Shown in pieces: positions 1 through 11,510 of a DNA stretch of 64,000 bases. The stretch is taken from contig JAKOGI010000126.1 in assembly GCA_029747015.1 (NCBI GenBank), positions 470,501 through 534,500 on the forward strand, written 5' to 3'. Position 1 is the first letter of the stretch. Each line of letters opens with the position of its first letter. A program made the translations under genes and the position numbers. The DNA comes from Carnegiea gigantea (Eukaryota; Streptophyta; Magnoliopsida; Caryophyllales; Cactaceae). Under the pieces are notes generated by a model, which was not told the DNA's origin, made no database searches, and saw only the letters and a program-made list of their open reading frames with translations.

Positions 1-106
1 TCCATTGCACTGTGGGAGGTGCGCCTGCCTAACGTCTCCCCAAAGTGGGAGAGCGTACATCATAATTTGTGGCAGCAGGGGCCTGCGTCCGCGCGGCTCC
101 TGTCCC
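1..106 (+). ncRNA. U1 spliceosomal snRNA gene, 3' part (cut by window start)
   Basis: This is the 3' two-thirds of a plant U1 snRNA, the RNA that recognises 5' splice sites in the nuclear spliceosome. I recognise the plant U1 run from the CCATTGCACT block onward. A hairpin is visible at about 33-50 (CTCCC/GGGAG arms). The Sm-binding stretch ATAATTTGTGG lies at 62-72. The terminal stem-loop IV spans 74-102, with CAGGGGC pairing to GCTCCTG through one G-T wobble. The RNA 3' end is placed near 106. A loose match to a plant Pol II snRNA 3' box follows at 107-121. The 5' region, with the splice-site-pairing end and the USE/TATA promoter, lies outside the window, so I cannot tell a functional gene from a pseudogene. 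The preserved stem and Sm site argue for a recent or functional copy. Confidence 0.85.
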
Positions 107-239
107 AATTGTACTTCTAATTTTGTCATTTGATCATATAGTAAAGAACAATCAAAATCAGGGATGAATGAACGACGAGGTGATGCCCAAAAAACTTAAT
201 CATTCCAATGTCTATAGAAACATGAATTTGAACAGGATG

Positions 240-1320
240 CAAAAAAGCTGAAGTAACTTTTTTCAACTTGGCAGGTGGCAGCACTACATTACACAGATTA
301 ATTGGCATTTCACATTTATCAGATGTCTCTAAAATGGTGTTGAATTGCTTTGCACTTCTCAGTCACATTACACAGGACATCTGCAGAAGCATCCTTCATG
401 TAAAATGATCCCACGCATTTTAGCATGTTACTGATCTAGTCCCACATGAGTAGATAGCATGATTGGATAAAAAATCCGGGCACTTTTGATGTCTAATCAC
501 AGCATCATTGAGACTCAGTCACCAAACACATCACAAATTGCCAAGTCTAATTAGCTTAGCTACCCCAAAGAAACTATAGGGTATTGTACCAATAGCTTCT
601 TCTGACATGAGACTGTTGTGTCACCAGCTTCTTCCTGCATCACTAAGAACTAAGAACCAGTGTGGAAGATGTCAGGACCAAGTTCTTGTTTACCTTTTCA
701 AGACTGTGCACCACAGAATGTAATGAAATGTATTAACTTATTCCATATTTTCATTTACGTAACTGAGACAGTGTCAGGTAATCAAGACTTGGACAAGATT
801 AGAAAGACGTAACTTCGCAAAAAGAAGCCAAGTTTGAAACCTAGATATACAGTCATTCACATAAATTGCCCTCAACGAAAGAGATGGAAGGTTCACATAT
901 AAAAACAAAGGCTTCAATGACTTTTGGGAGCTGCAATAAAACAGAAGGGTAAACACGAGAAGAATTTCCACTAATAGAATGATCTGAGAGAGAAATTCTT
1001 ACATTGCTGTCACCAGTACAAGCCACTGATGAGATGGAAAAGTTGTCCATTTGCTGGTACTGCTTGGTGCAGACTGCAGCAAATTTGCAACCAGTGCCAC
1101 CACAATGCACATAAGCAATGCTCTAGGAAAGTTCCGAAAGACTAGCTGAGTTTCCAAATACACCTAATGCCCACGAGCAAAGAACGAGGAGATAGGTACT
1201 ATCTTCAGGCAGATCCAGACAGAGATTTTTCCAGCACAATTTGCTGCAAAATCAATGAATCATTTTTTTTTTTGGGGGGTAGAAATGAACATTTAAATTG
1301 AAACCAAAGCACTCCTGCAT
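240..1320. repeat. Segmental duplication, copy A (partner 59330-62265)
   Basis: Non-coding DNA that reappears in the same orientation about 59-61 kb downstream. Matching blocks include 240-860 with 59340-59965, 880-1105 with 61165-61417, and 1140-1320 with 62085-62250. Copy A lacks the roughly 1.2 kb at 59970-61160 and the solo LTR at 61419-62050 that copy B carries. Position 1100-1110 is the empty target site of that LTR. No convincing coding frame was seen here. Confidence 0.85.
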
Positions 1321-1329
1321 TGCAAAAAA

Positions 1330-2030
1330 AAAAAATGTCTTTGTTATGTGAATAAATGCTGCCCTCGGAGCCCCTTATGAAAGAAGCCATCCTGCCAGCA
1401 GTAACTATACAACATTCTAACATGACAACAATGACGCGGCAAAAGTATTCACCTTATTCGTAACAAAACAATCCTGTCTTTCCGGACTACTGCGGATTTA
1501 TGTGGCATCAAGCTCTGGATGATTGGCTCCTTGACCTGTCTCAAGGTGAAAATAGCATCAGAAGTCCGAACTCCAATGTGTCTGCAGAATATCCCACCAC
1601 ATCTTCTGCCATTTTTGTAAAATGGTCTCACAAGCTGGACGGAAGCACTAACCATCACACAAGCAGAACTCACACTAATCAGTCTCAAATAAGGATTGCT
1701 GTTGCCAATTACTAGAGTGTTGATCCCAAATGCAAAGTACTAGAGTATTGATCCCAAAGTTGAAGTATATAAGTGCTGAAATACTCAGATTGATTAGAGA
1801 AATACAATGAGGTTGTTCACCATGACTTAGTTCACATTCTCAGAAGTAATCCTCAGTGAAGGGCTCCTCTTTGCTCATTTACAATACGATTGATGTTCAT
1901 TGAGCCTTCTTGATCAAATCAAAGTATGGCAACAGAGTCGAAAATCAAAAGTCCAACAACAATCTCCCAATGTGAAACTTGACAGTCACCCAACGTAGCC
2001 AACCTTACGACCAAGGGCTCTCTATTGCTT
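1330..2030. other. Gene-free stretch
   Basis: No coding frame is supported here. A T11G6 compound homopolymer sits at 1263-1279 just before it. Two near-identical short units (ACTAGAGT-TTGATCCCAAA) occur at about 1705-1765. Open frames on both strands are short, overlap each other and show no family motif. Confidence 0.5.
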
Positions 2031-2033
2031 CAT

Positions 2034-2768
2034 TTATGCAGAAGATTGCAGTCCTGAGATACTTCTCCTCGCTGTGTAACGAATACACCTGCAGAAATAC
2101 AACCCAAAGAACAGTCTAGACTCTTACCAGCAATAGGCCAAAAAATCTAATTCACATAAAAAAAAATTAAAAAAAAAAGGCCATCCAACTGCACTTACCT
2201 TTCACCAATGAAATAGACGTGTAGTTTAACCAAATAGAAATTAGCAGCAAGATTCTTGTCCATCATCGACCGTTTTCATCAGTACGCTTATAGTGCAGCG
2301 CTTAAGAGCCAAAGGCAACATAATTTCTTTTTCTTCTAAATTTTTAACATGGAAAAATCCAGAATCCTTGATTTACCTAAACTTTTGGACCATTTCTTCC
2401 TGACAATAAGCCCTAAATGGAAGCTTGAGCAATCAGTCACCCACAAATCATCACGGAGTTTGCAAAATTGAATTTCTAGAGCAACAATACACCTAATCCA
2501 TACATGAGGAATCGTAACCTACAATCAGTCTTAGAATGGTAATCTAACCATAAAATGAACCATAAAACTCCGAAAAAGCTAAATAACAGGAACATGCAAA
2601 GGACCGAAACAGAATTCAAAAGCATTCACCAGAAGAAGCAAGTGATTTTGCAGTCTCCCCTGACTCAAAAGTAAGCCGCGAAATCGCCATGTTTTGGTAG
2701 AATTCTTGAGAAATAAGAGAGAGAAGAAGAAGAAGAAGAAGTAGAAGAAGAAGGCGAGAGATCGCCAT
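2034..2768 (-). CDS. Candidate spliced gene on minus strand, function unknown
   Basis: A weak gene candidate of unrecognised product. A CT-rich leader-like tract (2690-2960) precedes an ATG at 2768. A possible first exon, 2768-2630, holds 46 codons plus one base and ends at a plausible GT donor (GGTGAATG). It reads MAISR, eleven leucines and SLIS, then MAISRL again, so the start region is duplicated and the long form looks like a signal peptide. The leucines come from a CTT microsatellite, so this may be fortuitous. Farther along, an exon ending at 2200 meets donor GTAAGT; acceptor CTGCAG lies at 2089, giving a 111-base intron, and the frame then closes at TAA 2036-2034. Exons in the middle are not resolved. 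It could equally be a long non-coding transcript. Confidence 0.25.
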
Positions 2769-3258
2769 TTTCGTCGAACTGAAAGAGCCTGACACTGACA
2801 GTGACAGCCTTCAGCTCTGTTGTATTTTTAAAAACACTACCAGAGAAGCACATTTTGGAGGAGGAGAGAGAGAGGTAGAGAGGGAACGGAATGTTTAAAA
2901 GCCGCGAACTGTGTGAGTGAGAGAGAGAGAGAGACTCAGTGTCAACTGGTTTGGGTTTGGGCCAGCGCGGATGGGTTGGGGTTCGGCGATGTAATTGAAT
3001 ATTAGAAGTACAAAGCTCTATCGAATTCAAAAGTGGGATAACTATTCTAAAATTTTTTGAAATTTATTTCTTTTTTTCTGAATTTATTACATAGGTACAA
3101 ACATTAGTTTAGATTTAACTCGTTAACTACAAACATATCTTTCATCCAAATATACGAGACATGTTTGATAAAGTAATAGTGATGACATATAGCAATTGTC
3201 TCGAAATTATGCACAGAGTGACACAGTGAAGAAGGTATTCTAGAGCATATTAATAGTA

Positions 3259-3756
3259 GAGGTATGCAAAAAAAGGGAAACCAAAAACCGAACCGAAAAA
3301 TCGAAAAAGCCGAACTAAAAAACCGATTAACCGCACAATTTTTCAATAAAATTGGTTGGGTTGACCGAACCGAAAAAAGATTTCGTTTTCGGTTCAGTTA
3401 CGGTTCGGACGATTTGAAAATTCAGTTAACTGAACCGAAATTAATTTTTTTCCCCAAAAATTTATACATAAAATAATAAAAATTTAGGTAAAAAAGTGCA
3501 GTTTTTTTATTATTTATGAATTGTAACCAAAATTTAATTTTTATAAAAAAATTATAATCATAAAAAATGAAAAATTTAGGTAAGAAAGTATACTATTTTA
3601 TTAATTTGTCAATAGTTAACCGGTAACCGACCCGAAAAATTGTTAATCGAACCGAAAAACAGTTAACCAAAATTTTCGGCTCGATTATGGTTCGGAATTT
3701 TCTTGAACCGAAAAATCGGTTAACCGAAAGTCAGGGGAACCGATTTTGCACACCCC
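3259..3756. mobile_element. hAT-like MITE rich in AACCGAACC motifs
   Basis: A 498-bp non-coding element with terminal inverted repeats GAGGTATGCAAAA and TTTTGCACACCCC (two mismatches). The flanks TAATAGTA (3251-3258) and TAATAACA (3757-3764) look like a decayed 8-bp TSD with 6 of 8 bases matching. The interior is full of short GGTTCGG/CCGAACC motifs on both strands and could fold extensively. An 8-bp TSD suggests hAT mobilisation. An extra copy of the right terminus is present at about 3834-3849. Confidence 0.6.
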
Positions 3757-3787
3757 TAATAACACTACCATAAAGCATATCCCGCCA
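3398..3787 (+). repeat. Direct repeat, left copy (partner 9231-9634)
   Basis: About 390 bp that recurs in the same orientation at 9231-9634. It covers the right three-quarters of the MITE plus about 30 bp of flank (AAAGCATATCC-GCCA). Because the flank is shared, the two copies come from duplication of a larger segment, not from two independent MITE insertions. Confidence 0.8.
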
Positions 3788-4018
3788 TGAAGGAATGCTT
3801 TTCTCTGGTTGAGTACAAATAAGAAAAAATGCTTTTGCACACCCCTAATATTGCACTAGAGCCCGCGAACTGACACATGAAGGAGTGCTTTTCGTTTTTT
3901 AAAGTATTTTGAAAGACAAGCAAAAAAGAAGCCTCATTTCTGCAATGTCAACACGAAAATTTATTACACACCTCCTTATTCTCTCTCTTCTTTCTAAACT
4001 CAATTCTCTATCCCTTTC

Positions 4019-4241
4019 TCCGGTTGAGCACGAATAAGAAGAAGAAAGAGAAGAAGAAGTGACAAAGCAGAGTTCTTGATATTCAGACCAAATCGAAGAA
4101 GAAGACTGAAAACTTAGTACACATCCCCTTCATTCTCTCTCCCTTTTCTCCGGTTGAGTACGAACAAGAAGAAGGAAGAGAAGACGAAGTGACAAGCCAG
4201 AGTTTTTGATTTTCTGACCAAATAGAAGAAGAAGACTGAAG
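4019..4241 (+). repeat. Tandem duplication in the MULE transposase leader
   Basis: Two units of about 92 bp with a period of 130 (4019-4110 and 4149-4241), starting CTCCGGTTGAG and ending GAAGACTGAA. They lie directly upstream of the transposase ATG, so they probably belong to its 5' leader or promoter. A third partial copy of the start is visible at 3805-3825. Confidence 0.7.
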
Positions 4242-4245
4242 GATC

Positions 4246-7200
4246 ATGGTAAGTGCTGGTTATTTTGCTTAACATTCATCACATTCGACTTGCATGTTGC
4301 ATCTTTGTCCTGTCTTTGATTCCTTTTTCTTGGAAGTTGATATGCAAATAGATTGTTAGGTTTTTTCAAGTGCTAGATTTTATTTTCTTTTTTGTGTTAG
4401 AGTTACTTGTTGAGGTTTTTCATTGAGGTTTTTCAAGTGCTAAATTTTCTTTTTTTGGAGGCTTTCTGCATTTGGTTCTTCAAATCTAGTTATTTAGCAT
4501 GCATAATCACACAATTGTCTCTGTAGACTTGTTTGATGAGATAATTTTGTATGTGTAGCTAATTTTGAGAAAAGGTTTTACACAAGGGGAAAAGAATTTG
4601 GTCGTTCATTATAAGAACAAAATGCTCTCAATTTTTGATGTTAATTTGGAACAATATCAAGTGATTGACCTATTTAGAGATGTAAAGAGAGCAGCTATGG
4701 AACAGAGTATGAATTTTTTCAAATTTGTAGGCTTTCTTTGGCATCCTCTTAGGAAAGAGAATCAAAAGTGGGTACTTAGGTGTGATAAGGATTGGGTGAA
4801 GTTGTCAAGCCATTGGGAGACTCTGAAAAAAGGTAATGTAATGCCTTTATATATGGTTGACTTGTCTGAAGCTAGTGATATGCAAAAGGTTGTTGAAAGC
4901 ATGGAACAGTTGCAAGCATCAAAACTGAAAGGCCTTGGCCAACCTTACCCTATCTCCCAACAGTCAATAGAACCTACACTAAATGAAACTGAACCTAACT
5001 CTCAACAATTAAAAGAGCCAACACTAGGTAAAGCTAGGTTTTGGGCAAATAATTTGATTGTGAGACCAAGTGGCATTTATGTTAGCCCTAAGGTTTCAGC
5101 AAATTCCTAGCCCAAACCAAAAGCAAAGGAAGGCGTTAGAAAATCCCTACCTAACCCAACCCAACAAACTAGTTCCCAACCACACCATACCCCCAGAAGG
5201 CCCCAAATAAAATCACAGGGATGCCCAACCCCTATCGCCAGCAGTCCTCCCTCAATACCAACATCTTCAATCCATGTCTCTATCCCAATAGCCTATGCAA
5301 CCCCACCTACTTCAAAAAACCCCTCCCAACCCAGCCATATCCTTAGAAGAGCTCAGACGAGATCACAAGAAAATCCAACCCCTGCCCCCATAAGTCCTTT
5401 AATACCAACACCTGTAACCAACTACAAAGTCCCTTTTCTCAACCCTGCTCCAGTCCAAGAAGGGCCCAGAAAAACCCATCTCGAGCTTGTATTGCTTCAA
5501 CCACATCTCAGCCATGCAACACTCCAATAAGAGCCAAACCAAAATCCCATTCAACACAGTCAAGGCACTCAGTTGATGCAGGTTTGGGGATTGTGAGGAA
5601 GGATTATAATGGCCTGTAGGACTTTGATGTGGGTTCTTTATGCCAACCACAAATCCCACAGTTGGATATATTCTTTAAAGATGACAAGAATGTGGTCAGT
5701 AAGGAGGTAGAGCAGGCAGATGATGACAGTGAGGGGAGTAACTATGAGGGAGGTGAAAGTGACGGGAGTGACTATGAGGGAGGTGAAAGTGAGGACTCTA
5801 AGCAAGAGTCAATGGATGAGGAGTCAGGTTATAAGGGGTTAGAAGACAGTAACTTGGAGACAGATACTTAAGTTAAAATGGCGTTAGGGCATCAATTGGT
5901 TGATGAAGATGGGAGCGGAAGTCAGTTAGTAGTCAATAAAATGGCTAAAGTGTTCCAAAAGTGTAGGTTATGGAGCAAAGGGAGGGATGAAAAGGTGAAA
6001 TTAGCTCCTGGTGACATCTTTACTTGTAAGAAGGACTTACTGAAAGTGATGAGAAAATATTGTGTTCAAGAAGGTGTATCTTTCAGGAAACTAAGGAATG
6101 ATAGGAAAAGATACACCCATAAATGCTTTGATTCTAGATGCACATTTAGGATTCATGCATCAGTGTTGGTTGACAATATCACTTGGATTATAAGAAGGAT
6201 CGCTGGAAGCCATGTATGTCCTGTGGCTGAAGAGAACGAGATGGCAAATTCCAGATGGGTTGCCAGCCATCTGTTGGAACACTTTAGGTCCAATCCAAAT
6301 ATGGATGGCAAATGTACACAAGATATAATCATGAGGAGATATGAGGTCTTCGTTCCTGATCATATCTGCTGGACTGCAAGGAGGTTTGTGAAAGAGATTA
6401 TAAAAGGCAAACATGATGAAGGGTATAGGGTGCTTCCAAAGTACATGGCACAATTCCATGAAAGAAATGCAAAGTCTGTGTGCTTTATAAACTGGAGTGA
6501 CCAAGGCTCAGGGAAGAACCCCGCCTTTAAGAGGTGTATGATCTGTGTTAGTTTAGCAATATCAGCTTTTAAAGAGCATTGCAGGCCCCTCATTGGCATT
6601 GATGCATGCTTTTTAAAAGGTCCCTACAAGGGAGTGCTGATGACTGCTATAGGATTTGATGGCAATAATGGTCAGGTCCCTCTTGCTTATGGGGTGACAT
6701 CATGTGAAAATGAAAAGGAGTGGAGTTTCTTCATTCATGGACTTGCGGTGGCTCTAGAAGCAAGGGAGGATAACTCTAAATATACCATCATGTTTGATAG
6801 ACACAAGGTAATACATCACTAACTAAATCCCAAAGTTTATATGTTTCTTGTATATGTATGCTGATATAAATTATTTTCTTATTTTGGTCACTCAAGGGTA
6901 TAATTAAAGCAATAAAGAAGATCATGCCACAAGCTTCAAAGAGGATCTGTGTTATGCACTTTTACAAGAATTTTGCTTGTCAATACACTGGTAAGTCAAC
7001 TGTTAACCTTATTTGTACCCTTTAGTTATTATTGTAGAGATGCTGACTTATTTTCCCTATTAAAACATTGCAAGGTACTTGGTTCCATCGTTTTTTCTAT
7101 ACTGCTGCAAATGCTTGCTCTCCCTATGTGTTTACAAAGGCTATGGACAAGATTCAAGAGAAGGATGCTTCTGCATATCACTGGCTAAAGGACAATGAGC

Positions 7201-7900
7201 CCCTAGAACATTGGGCTAGGATTAAGTTTGATAAGGCCCTAAAGTCAGATGACAATACTAATAACTTTGTAGAGAGTTTTAACAATGCCATTGTGAAGCA
7301 TTGGGGCAAGCCAGTGTACAATATGCTAGAAAAGATTAGGTAGATAGTTGGAAGCAGGTTTGATAGGAGGTTTCAATTGGTAGCAAGTTGGGATGGCAAA
7401 GTCACACCCTATGTGGAGAAAAAGTTGAGGATTATTGAGATAGAAGCCAGGAAGTGTAATAATATTGTTCCTGTAGGAAGGGGAGAGTTTGATGTTTTAG
7501 AGGGTAATATTAACTTTACTATCAAGGTGAGAGACCATTACTGTGATTGTAAAAAATGGCAGGTTAGTGGCTTGCCTTGCAAACATGCAGCTAGATGTAT
7601 TCTAAGTATGAACCGAAAGTTGGAGGACTAGTGTGCTCACTGGTTTATGGTTGAAAAATATAGAAAGTTGTATGATGGAATTATTCATCCTATTCCTGAC
7701 TCATGCATGTGGGGGGAGTCTAGTTTGCTAAGATTAGATCCTCCTTTTGAATTGAGGAAAAGAGGAAGGCCAGAAAAGCATAAGAGGAGAGAGTCCATTG
7801 CTGTTATACAGCTCCAGGGCAGGTTAAGATATGGCAGTGACGCTAAGAGGTGCAAGAATTGTAGGCAACTGGGCATAATACTCTGACTTGTGATTCGAGG
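4246..7900 (+). pseudogene. MuDR-type (MULE) transposase, decayed
   Basis: Transposase of a Mutator-like DNA transposon, which would bind the element ends and catalyse cut-and-paste transposition. The ATG (4246-4248) is followed at once by a GT donor; intron 1 runs 4249-4558. Exon 2 holds a PB1-like N-terminal region, then a proline-rich linker and an acidic EGGESDGSDYEGG tract. From about 5990 comes the MuDR DNA-binding region. The catalytic-core start is visible (IGIDACFLKG near 6595). Introns at 6808-6896 and 6991-7074 keep frame. A SWIM zinc finger (CDCKKW...CKHAARC) lies at about 7533-7595 and a CCHC knuckle at 7850-7895. Breaks: stop 5108, a frame change between 5500 and 5629, stops 5869, 7341 and 7629, and a frame shift near 7880. 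The family assignment is firm; the element ends were not found. Confidence 0.85.
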
Positions 7901-8440
7901 GATGCAAATGACAACCTCATCTAGAAACACAAGAGGAAGCCCAAGCAAAAAAAGGGAAGTCAGGTTGGGAGGCCTACAAAGGTTCAGAAGATCAGCCATG
8001 CTACCACTGCTGCAGCAACCTCAGTTACTCCCACTCAATCCAGCCAAGCTCACCATCAATGATGCAATTGCAACCTCTGTGTTTTTTGGACAACAAATAC
8101 TTTTGTAATTTTGCTTATGTGGTCTTAGTCACCCACCTCTCTAGACAGAAGTTAAAGTGTTGGTTACATTTTGGAATTTTTTGTACACCTGATGATGCTC
8201 ATTTGTAAATCGTGTGCTGGGAGAAGCAAACAATGCAATGTACAAACTTGTCAATGTTTCTTTTGCAACCACTCAAGAGCTTAATCATAAGTTTATTAGC
8301 ATTAAAAATGTCACATTACACAACACATTTCATATTATCATTACAATTGACTGCATTATGATCACAGCAATTAGTAATATAACAATGATGCTTTGACCCT
8401 TCTCTATCACTTGCACAATCATTTTCAGTTCTCTGAATTC

Positions 8441-8995
8441 TTACCTCATTGCTTGAATCTCACTCAATATCTTTGCATCCAAATTCTGCCCCACAGCATC
8501 AGCCCAACTAAGAAACTCATCACATTGCATATATTTCATGTAAACTCTTTCAGGATTATTGCTTAACTGTGACACTCTTCTTGTACCTTGAACATTACAT
8601 CTCAAACATGTCACAAATTCATGCTTATTTTGACAGCTCCATGAGAAAGAAGAGCCTTGCATTTTCAGTTCTCTGATATCAACAACATTATCATTAAAAA
8701 AAATATTTCTATTATCATTTGCTATATCCTATAAGTTTTGTTAAATAAAATATTCCTATTATCATTTGCTAAATCCTAAAATTTTGTTTAAAAAAATATT
8801 CCTATAATCAAGGTTTAAATTTAAAAACAAAAAGTATTATTCAATTAATTATTTTCAATTAATACATTACAATATATAAATTTTGTGCTTAAAAAATATT
8901 GGCATCAACTTGCTGCTCAGCACTTTGCAATGGAAGGAAGAGGAAATGAGAGATGCAGAGAAGCAGTGGGATGGGAAGATGATGGAGTGTTGCCT
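8441..8995 (-). pseudogene. GRF-type zinc-finger-like gene, convergent with the transposase
   Basis: A minus-strand frame (8662-8441, 73 codons) with a pattern resembling a plant GRF zinc finger: a cysteine pair (CLRC), then a spacer containing YMKYMQCDEFLSWAD, where these proteins carry their last cysteine and a tryptophan. The N-terminal part is degenerate. Upstream on the minus strand, 9000-8900 looks like a promoter and leader: a TATA-like TTTATTTAAGG at about 8996-9005, followed by CT-rich sequence. The gene points toward the transposase, as in two-gene MuDR-like elements. It is short and probably broken. Function within the element is unknown; GRF-like fingers bind nucleic acid. Confidence 0.4.
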
Positions 8996-9230
8996 TAAAT
9001 AAAGAGAGCATGAGGAGAGATGACCGTTGGGGGGAGGCGAGTTTTTTTTAAAAAAACTCAAACCAATCCCACCAACTTAGTCTTAGCAGCCTAAAATAGT
9101 AAATAACGGCAGTTTCGGTATTTTACACATTCCAATGCTTTCCCACTGAAATTTGCTTGGAATTTTCATACCTGGCACTGGAAATGGACCTATCACTAGT
9201 TGCAGCAAAATAAAAGGGACCGATCACTAG

Positions 9231-9634
9231 TTACGGTTCGGACAATTTGAAAATTCAGTTAACTGAACCGAAATTAATTTTTTCCAAAAAAAATTATACA
9301 TACAAAATTAAAAATTTAGGTAAGAAAGTGTAGTTTTCTTTATTTTTTATGAATTGTAACCAAAATTTAATTTTTATCAAAAAATTGTAATCATAAAAAA
9401 TGAAAAATTTAGGTAAGAAAGTATACTTTTTATTCATTTGTGAACAGTTAACCGGTAACCAAACTGAAAAATCATTAATCGAACCAAAAATAGTTAGCCA
9501 AAATTTTCGGTTCAGTTACGGTTCGGAATTTTCTTGAACCGGAAAATCGGTTAACTGATTTTCTATGAACCGAAGGTCAGGGGAACCAGTTTTGCACACC
9601 CCAATAAACGATTCACATAAAGCATATCCTGCCA
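9231..9634 (+). repeat. Direct repeat, right copy (partner 3398-3787)
   Basis: Second copy of the 3398-3787 sequence, lacking the left 140 bp of the MITE. Its left edge is abrupt, and ATCACTAGTT occurs twice just before it (about 9192 and 9224). Together the repeats bracket the MULE block. Confidence 0.8.
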
Positions 9635-9835
9635 AATTATTTTCATACAATATATTGAAGAAACCCAACATTATGGTTTATTGGGAGTGCAATCATAATG
9701 AAGATCACAGCATTGGAGTGCAAAACATACACGACACTCAAAAATCCCATCAGAAGCTACTTCTAACCTCCCGGGGACAAAACGGTGGGGGTGAGTTCCA
9801 AAACTGAGATAGCATATCTCATTGATGTTAGTATT

Positions 9836-10060
9836 AAACTGACGATAGATACCACACTTGGTTCAAGCCTATTTATACTGCCTCAACATGAGCCCATCCC
9901 ATGCTACTATAAGCCCAGCCTAGGCTACAATAAGCCCATCTTATGCTTCAACTCTTGTCTTGAATGTCCACTCAATATCTCAACCTCACTTTGATCCTCT
10001 CTCCTTCACCTACCACACTGAGACTACTGACACTTGAACAGTGAAGGGTGGAAGCACCAA
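9836..10060 (-). repeat. LTR-like relic with TATA box (partner 11338-11510)
   Basis: About 200 bp recurs at 11338-11510 in the same orientation (shared TTCAAGCCTATTTAT and CAACATGAGCCCATCCC). On the minus strand the first copy reads AGTATAAATAGGC, a good TATA box, which suggests an LTR U3 region. The ends and coding part were not found, so the element type is uncertain. Confidence 0.4.
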
Positions 10061-11060
10061 CCCAGCCCATCTCCATGTGGTCGTGCTCTTGACATGTCAG
10101 ACCCTGTGTCTTGCTCATTGAGCAAATAACCTTTAAAAACCACAAATGAAAATTCGATGTTCAGAATTTTCTCTGTCTACGGAGATGGCAAGACTCCTCA
10201 GTTGCAATCCCCTATCCGAGATAATCCATCTCTGGTCTAATGTTACAAGAAATAGAGGCCAAACTATGTAAATAAATTGCTAAATGTATGGACCTTATAC
10301 CAGACCTATCTTGACCTAGTAAACAACCTCCATAGCCTTTTTAAACAATTTGTGCGCAAAAGACATGATGAACCTCCTCCATCCATCGGCCTGCACTTAT
10401 GTTATATCATGTTTCTCAAGTTGTCTATTTACTTGTTAATTGATAATTTCATTTGTTATCCTATCCCCAATAAATTGTTGTTTAGACCCCGGTAAAATTG
10501 GCTGATGCTACTTATCATTCTTGGTCTTCAAGGTGCTAGGTTGTTATTCTATGTAGTGCCATTATAGCCTTGGATGTTGTTTGAGTGTTGATACGGGTGT
10601 GATGCTATGTGAAGCTATGTGATGTATCACTACTCGACTGTGACATGAAAGCTCCTTGGTTTATTGACGTTAAAACGATTTGATTTCTTCATGCTTTTGA
10701 ATGAGATTGATTTAGTCGCTATAATGGCATGCGTTTGATCGCTTCATTGATGGTCTCATGTGAAAAGCCTTTAGATGCCAACTTATCTCGCTTAGATATA
10801 ATATTGAACACTTGTGTTCATTTTAAAACAAGTTTGGATATGGTCATCCATGCTAACTCATTTCCCCATCCTTTACGCGGCTTGTCCTTTGCACCTTTAA
10901 TATAGTGGGTGGACACTTAAAAGAGATTTGGCAAGGAGACTGGATACCATAAACTTTTTTTTCCTGTTTGAAAGTTATATTTAATCATAGAGTAAAGTTT
11001 TGGATTTTGCTGTTGATTTGTGCCATATGCACATGTACCTCATGTTTTATTATACGGTAG
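10060..11060. other. Gene-free stretch between LTR relics
   Basis: No frame with family motifs on either strand. It may be eroded internal sequence of the LTR elements on either side. Confidence 0.4.
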
Positions 11061-11061
11061 A

Positions 11062-11335
11062 CTTTAGAACTTCAAGGAAAGAATTCTTCTAAGGGGAGAG
11101 AATGTAATAGCTGACGAATTTCAATTTTGAATAATTATTAAGGTGATAATTTTATTGGCTATGTTTGATTATATTAGCTATATCACATGTTTGCGTGAAA
11201 TTAGCATGTTTAGTTAAAATTATGTCAAGGCTTGATTGTGCAAAATTAGCAAAACTGAATTAGGCTATTTGGTCCCACAATCAGTTGTGCTTGACTTATT
11301 TAGGCATATGTCATTGATGATAGTTTAAACTGGTA
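11062..11335 (+). mobile_element. 3' end of a Ty3 chromovirus-like element (polypurine tract and LTR start)
   Basis: The run GAACTTCAAGGAAAGAATTC, then AAGGGGAGAGA, resembles the conserved last residues and polypurine tract of plant chromoviruses (Tekay/Reina type). An LTR-like start TGTAATAG follows at 11102. The polyprotein upstream is unrecognisable and no second LTR was identified. Confidence 0.35.
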
Positions 11336-11337
11336 GC

Positions 11338-11510
11338 AAGTACCGACAACTGATTCAAGCCTATTTATGCCTCTCCAACATGAGCCCATCCCAAGCTCCT
11401 ATTAGCCTATCCCATCTCAACAGATCTACCTCATTTTGACCCTCTCTCCTTCACCTGTTACACTGGAACTTCCAAAACTTGAACAATGGAGGGAAGCACT
11501 AACCAAGCCA
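11338..11510 (-). repeat. LTR-like relic (partner 9836-10060)
   Basis: Second copy of the repeat described at 9836-10060, more diverged and shorter. Confidence 0.4.

Noticed and set aside
2665..3030. 121-codon minus-strand frame rich in Ser
   Set aside because: Comes from CT/CTT microsatellites in a leader-like region; it has no motif and overlaps a better-supported exon candidate in another frame.
6160..6599. Minus-strand frames opposite the MULE transposase
   Set aside because: Antisense shadows of a well-supported plus-strand transposase exon.
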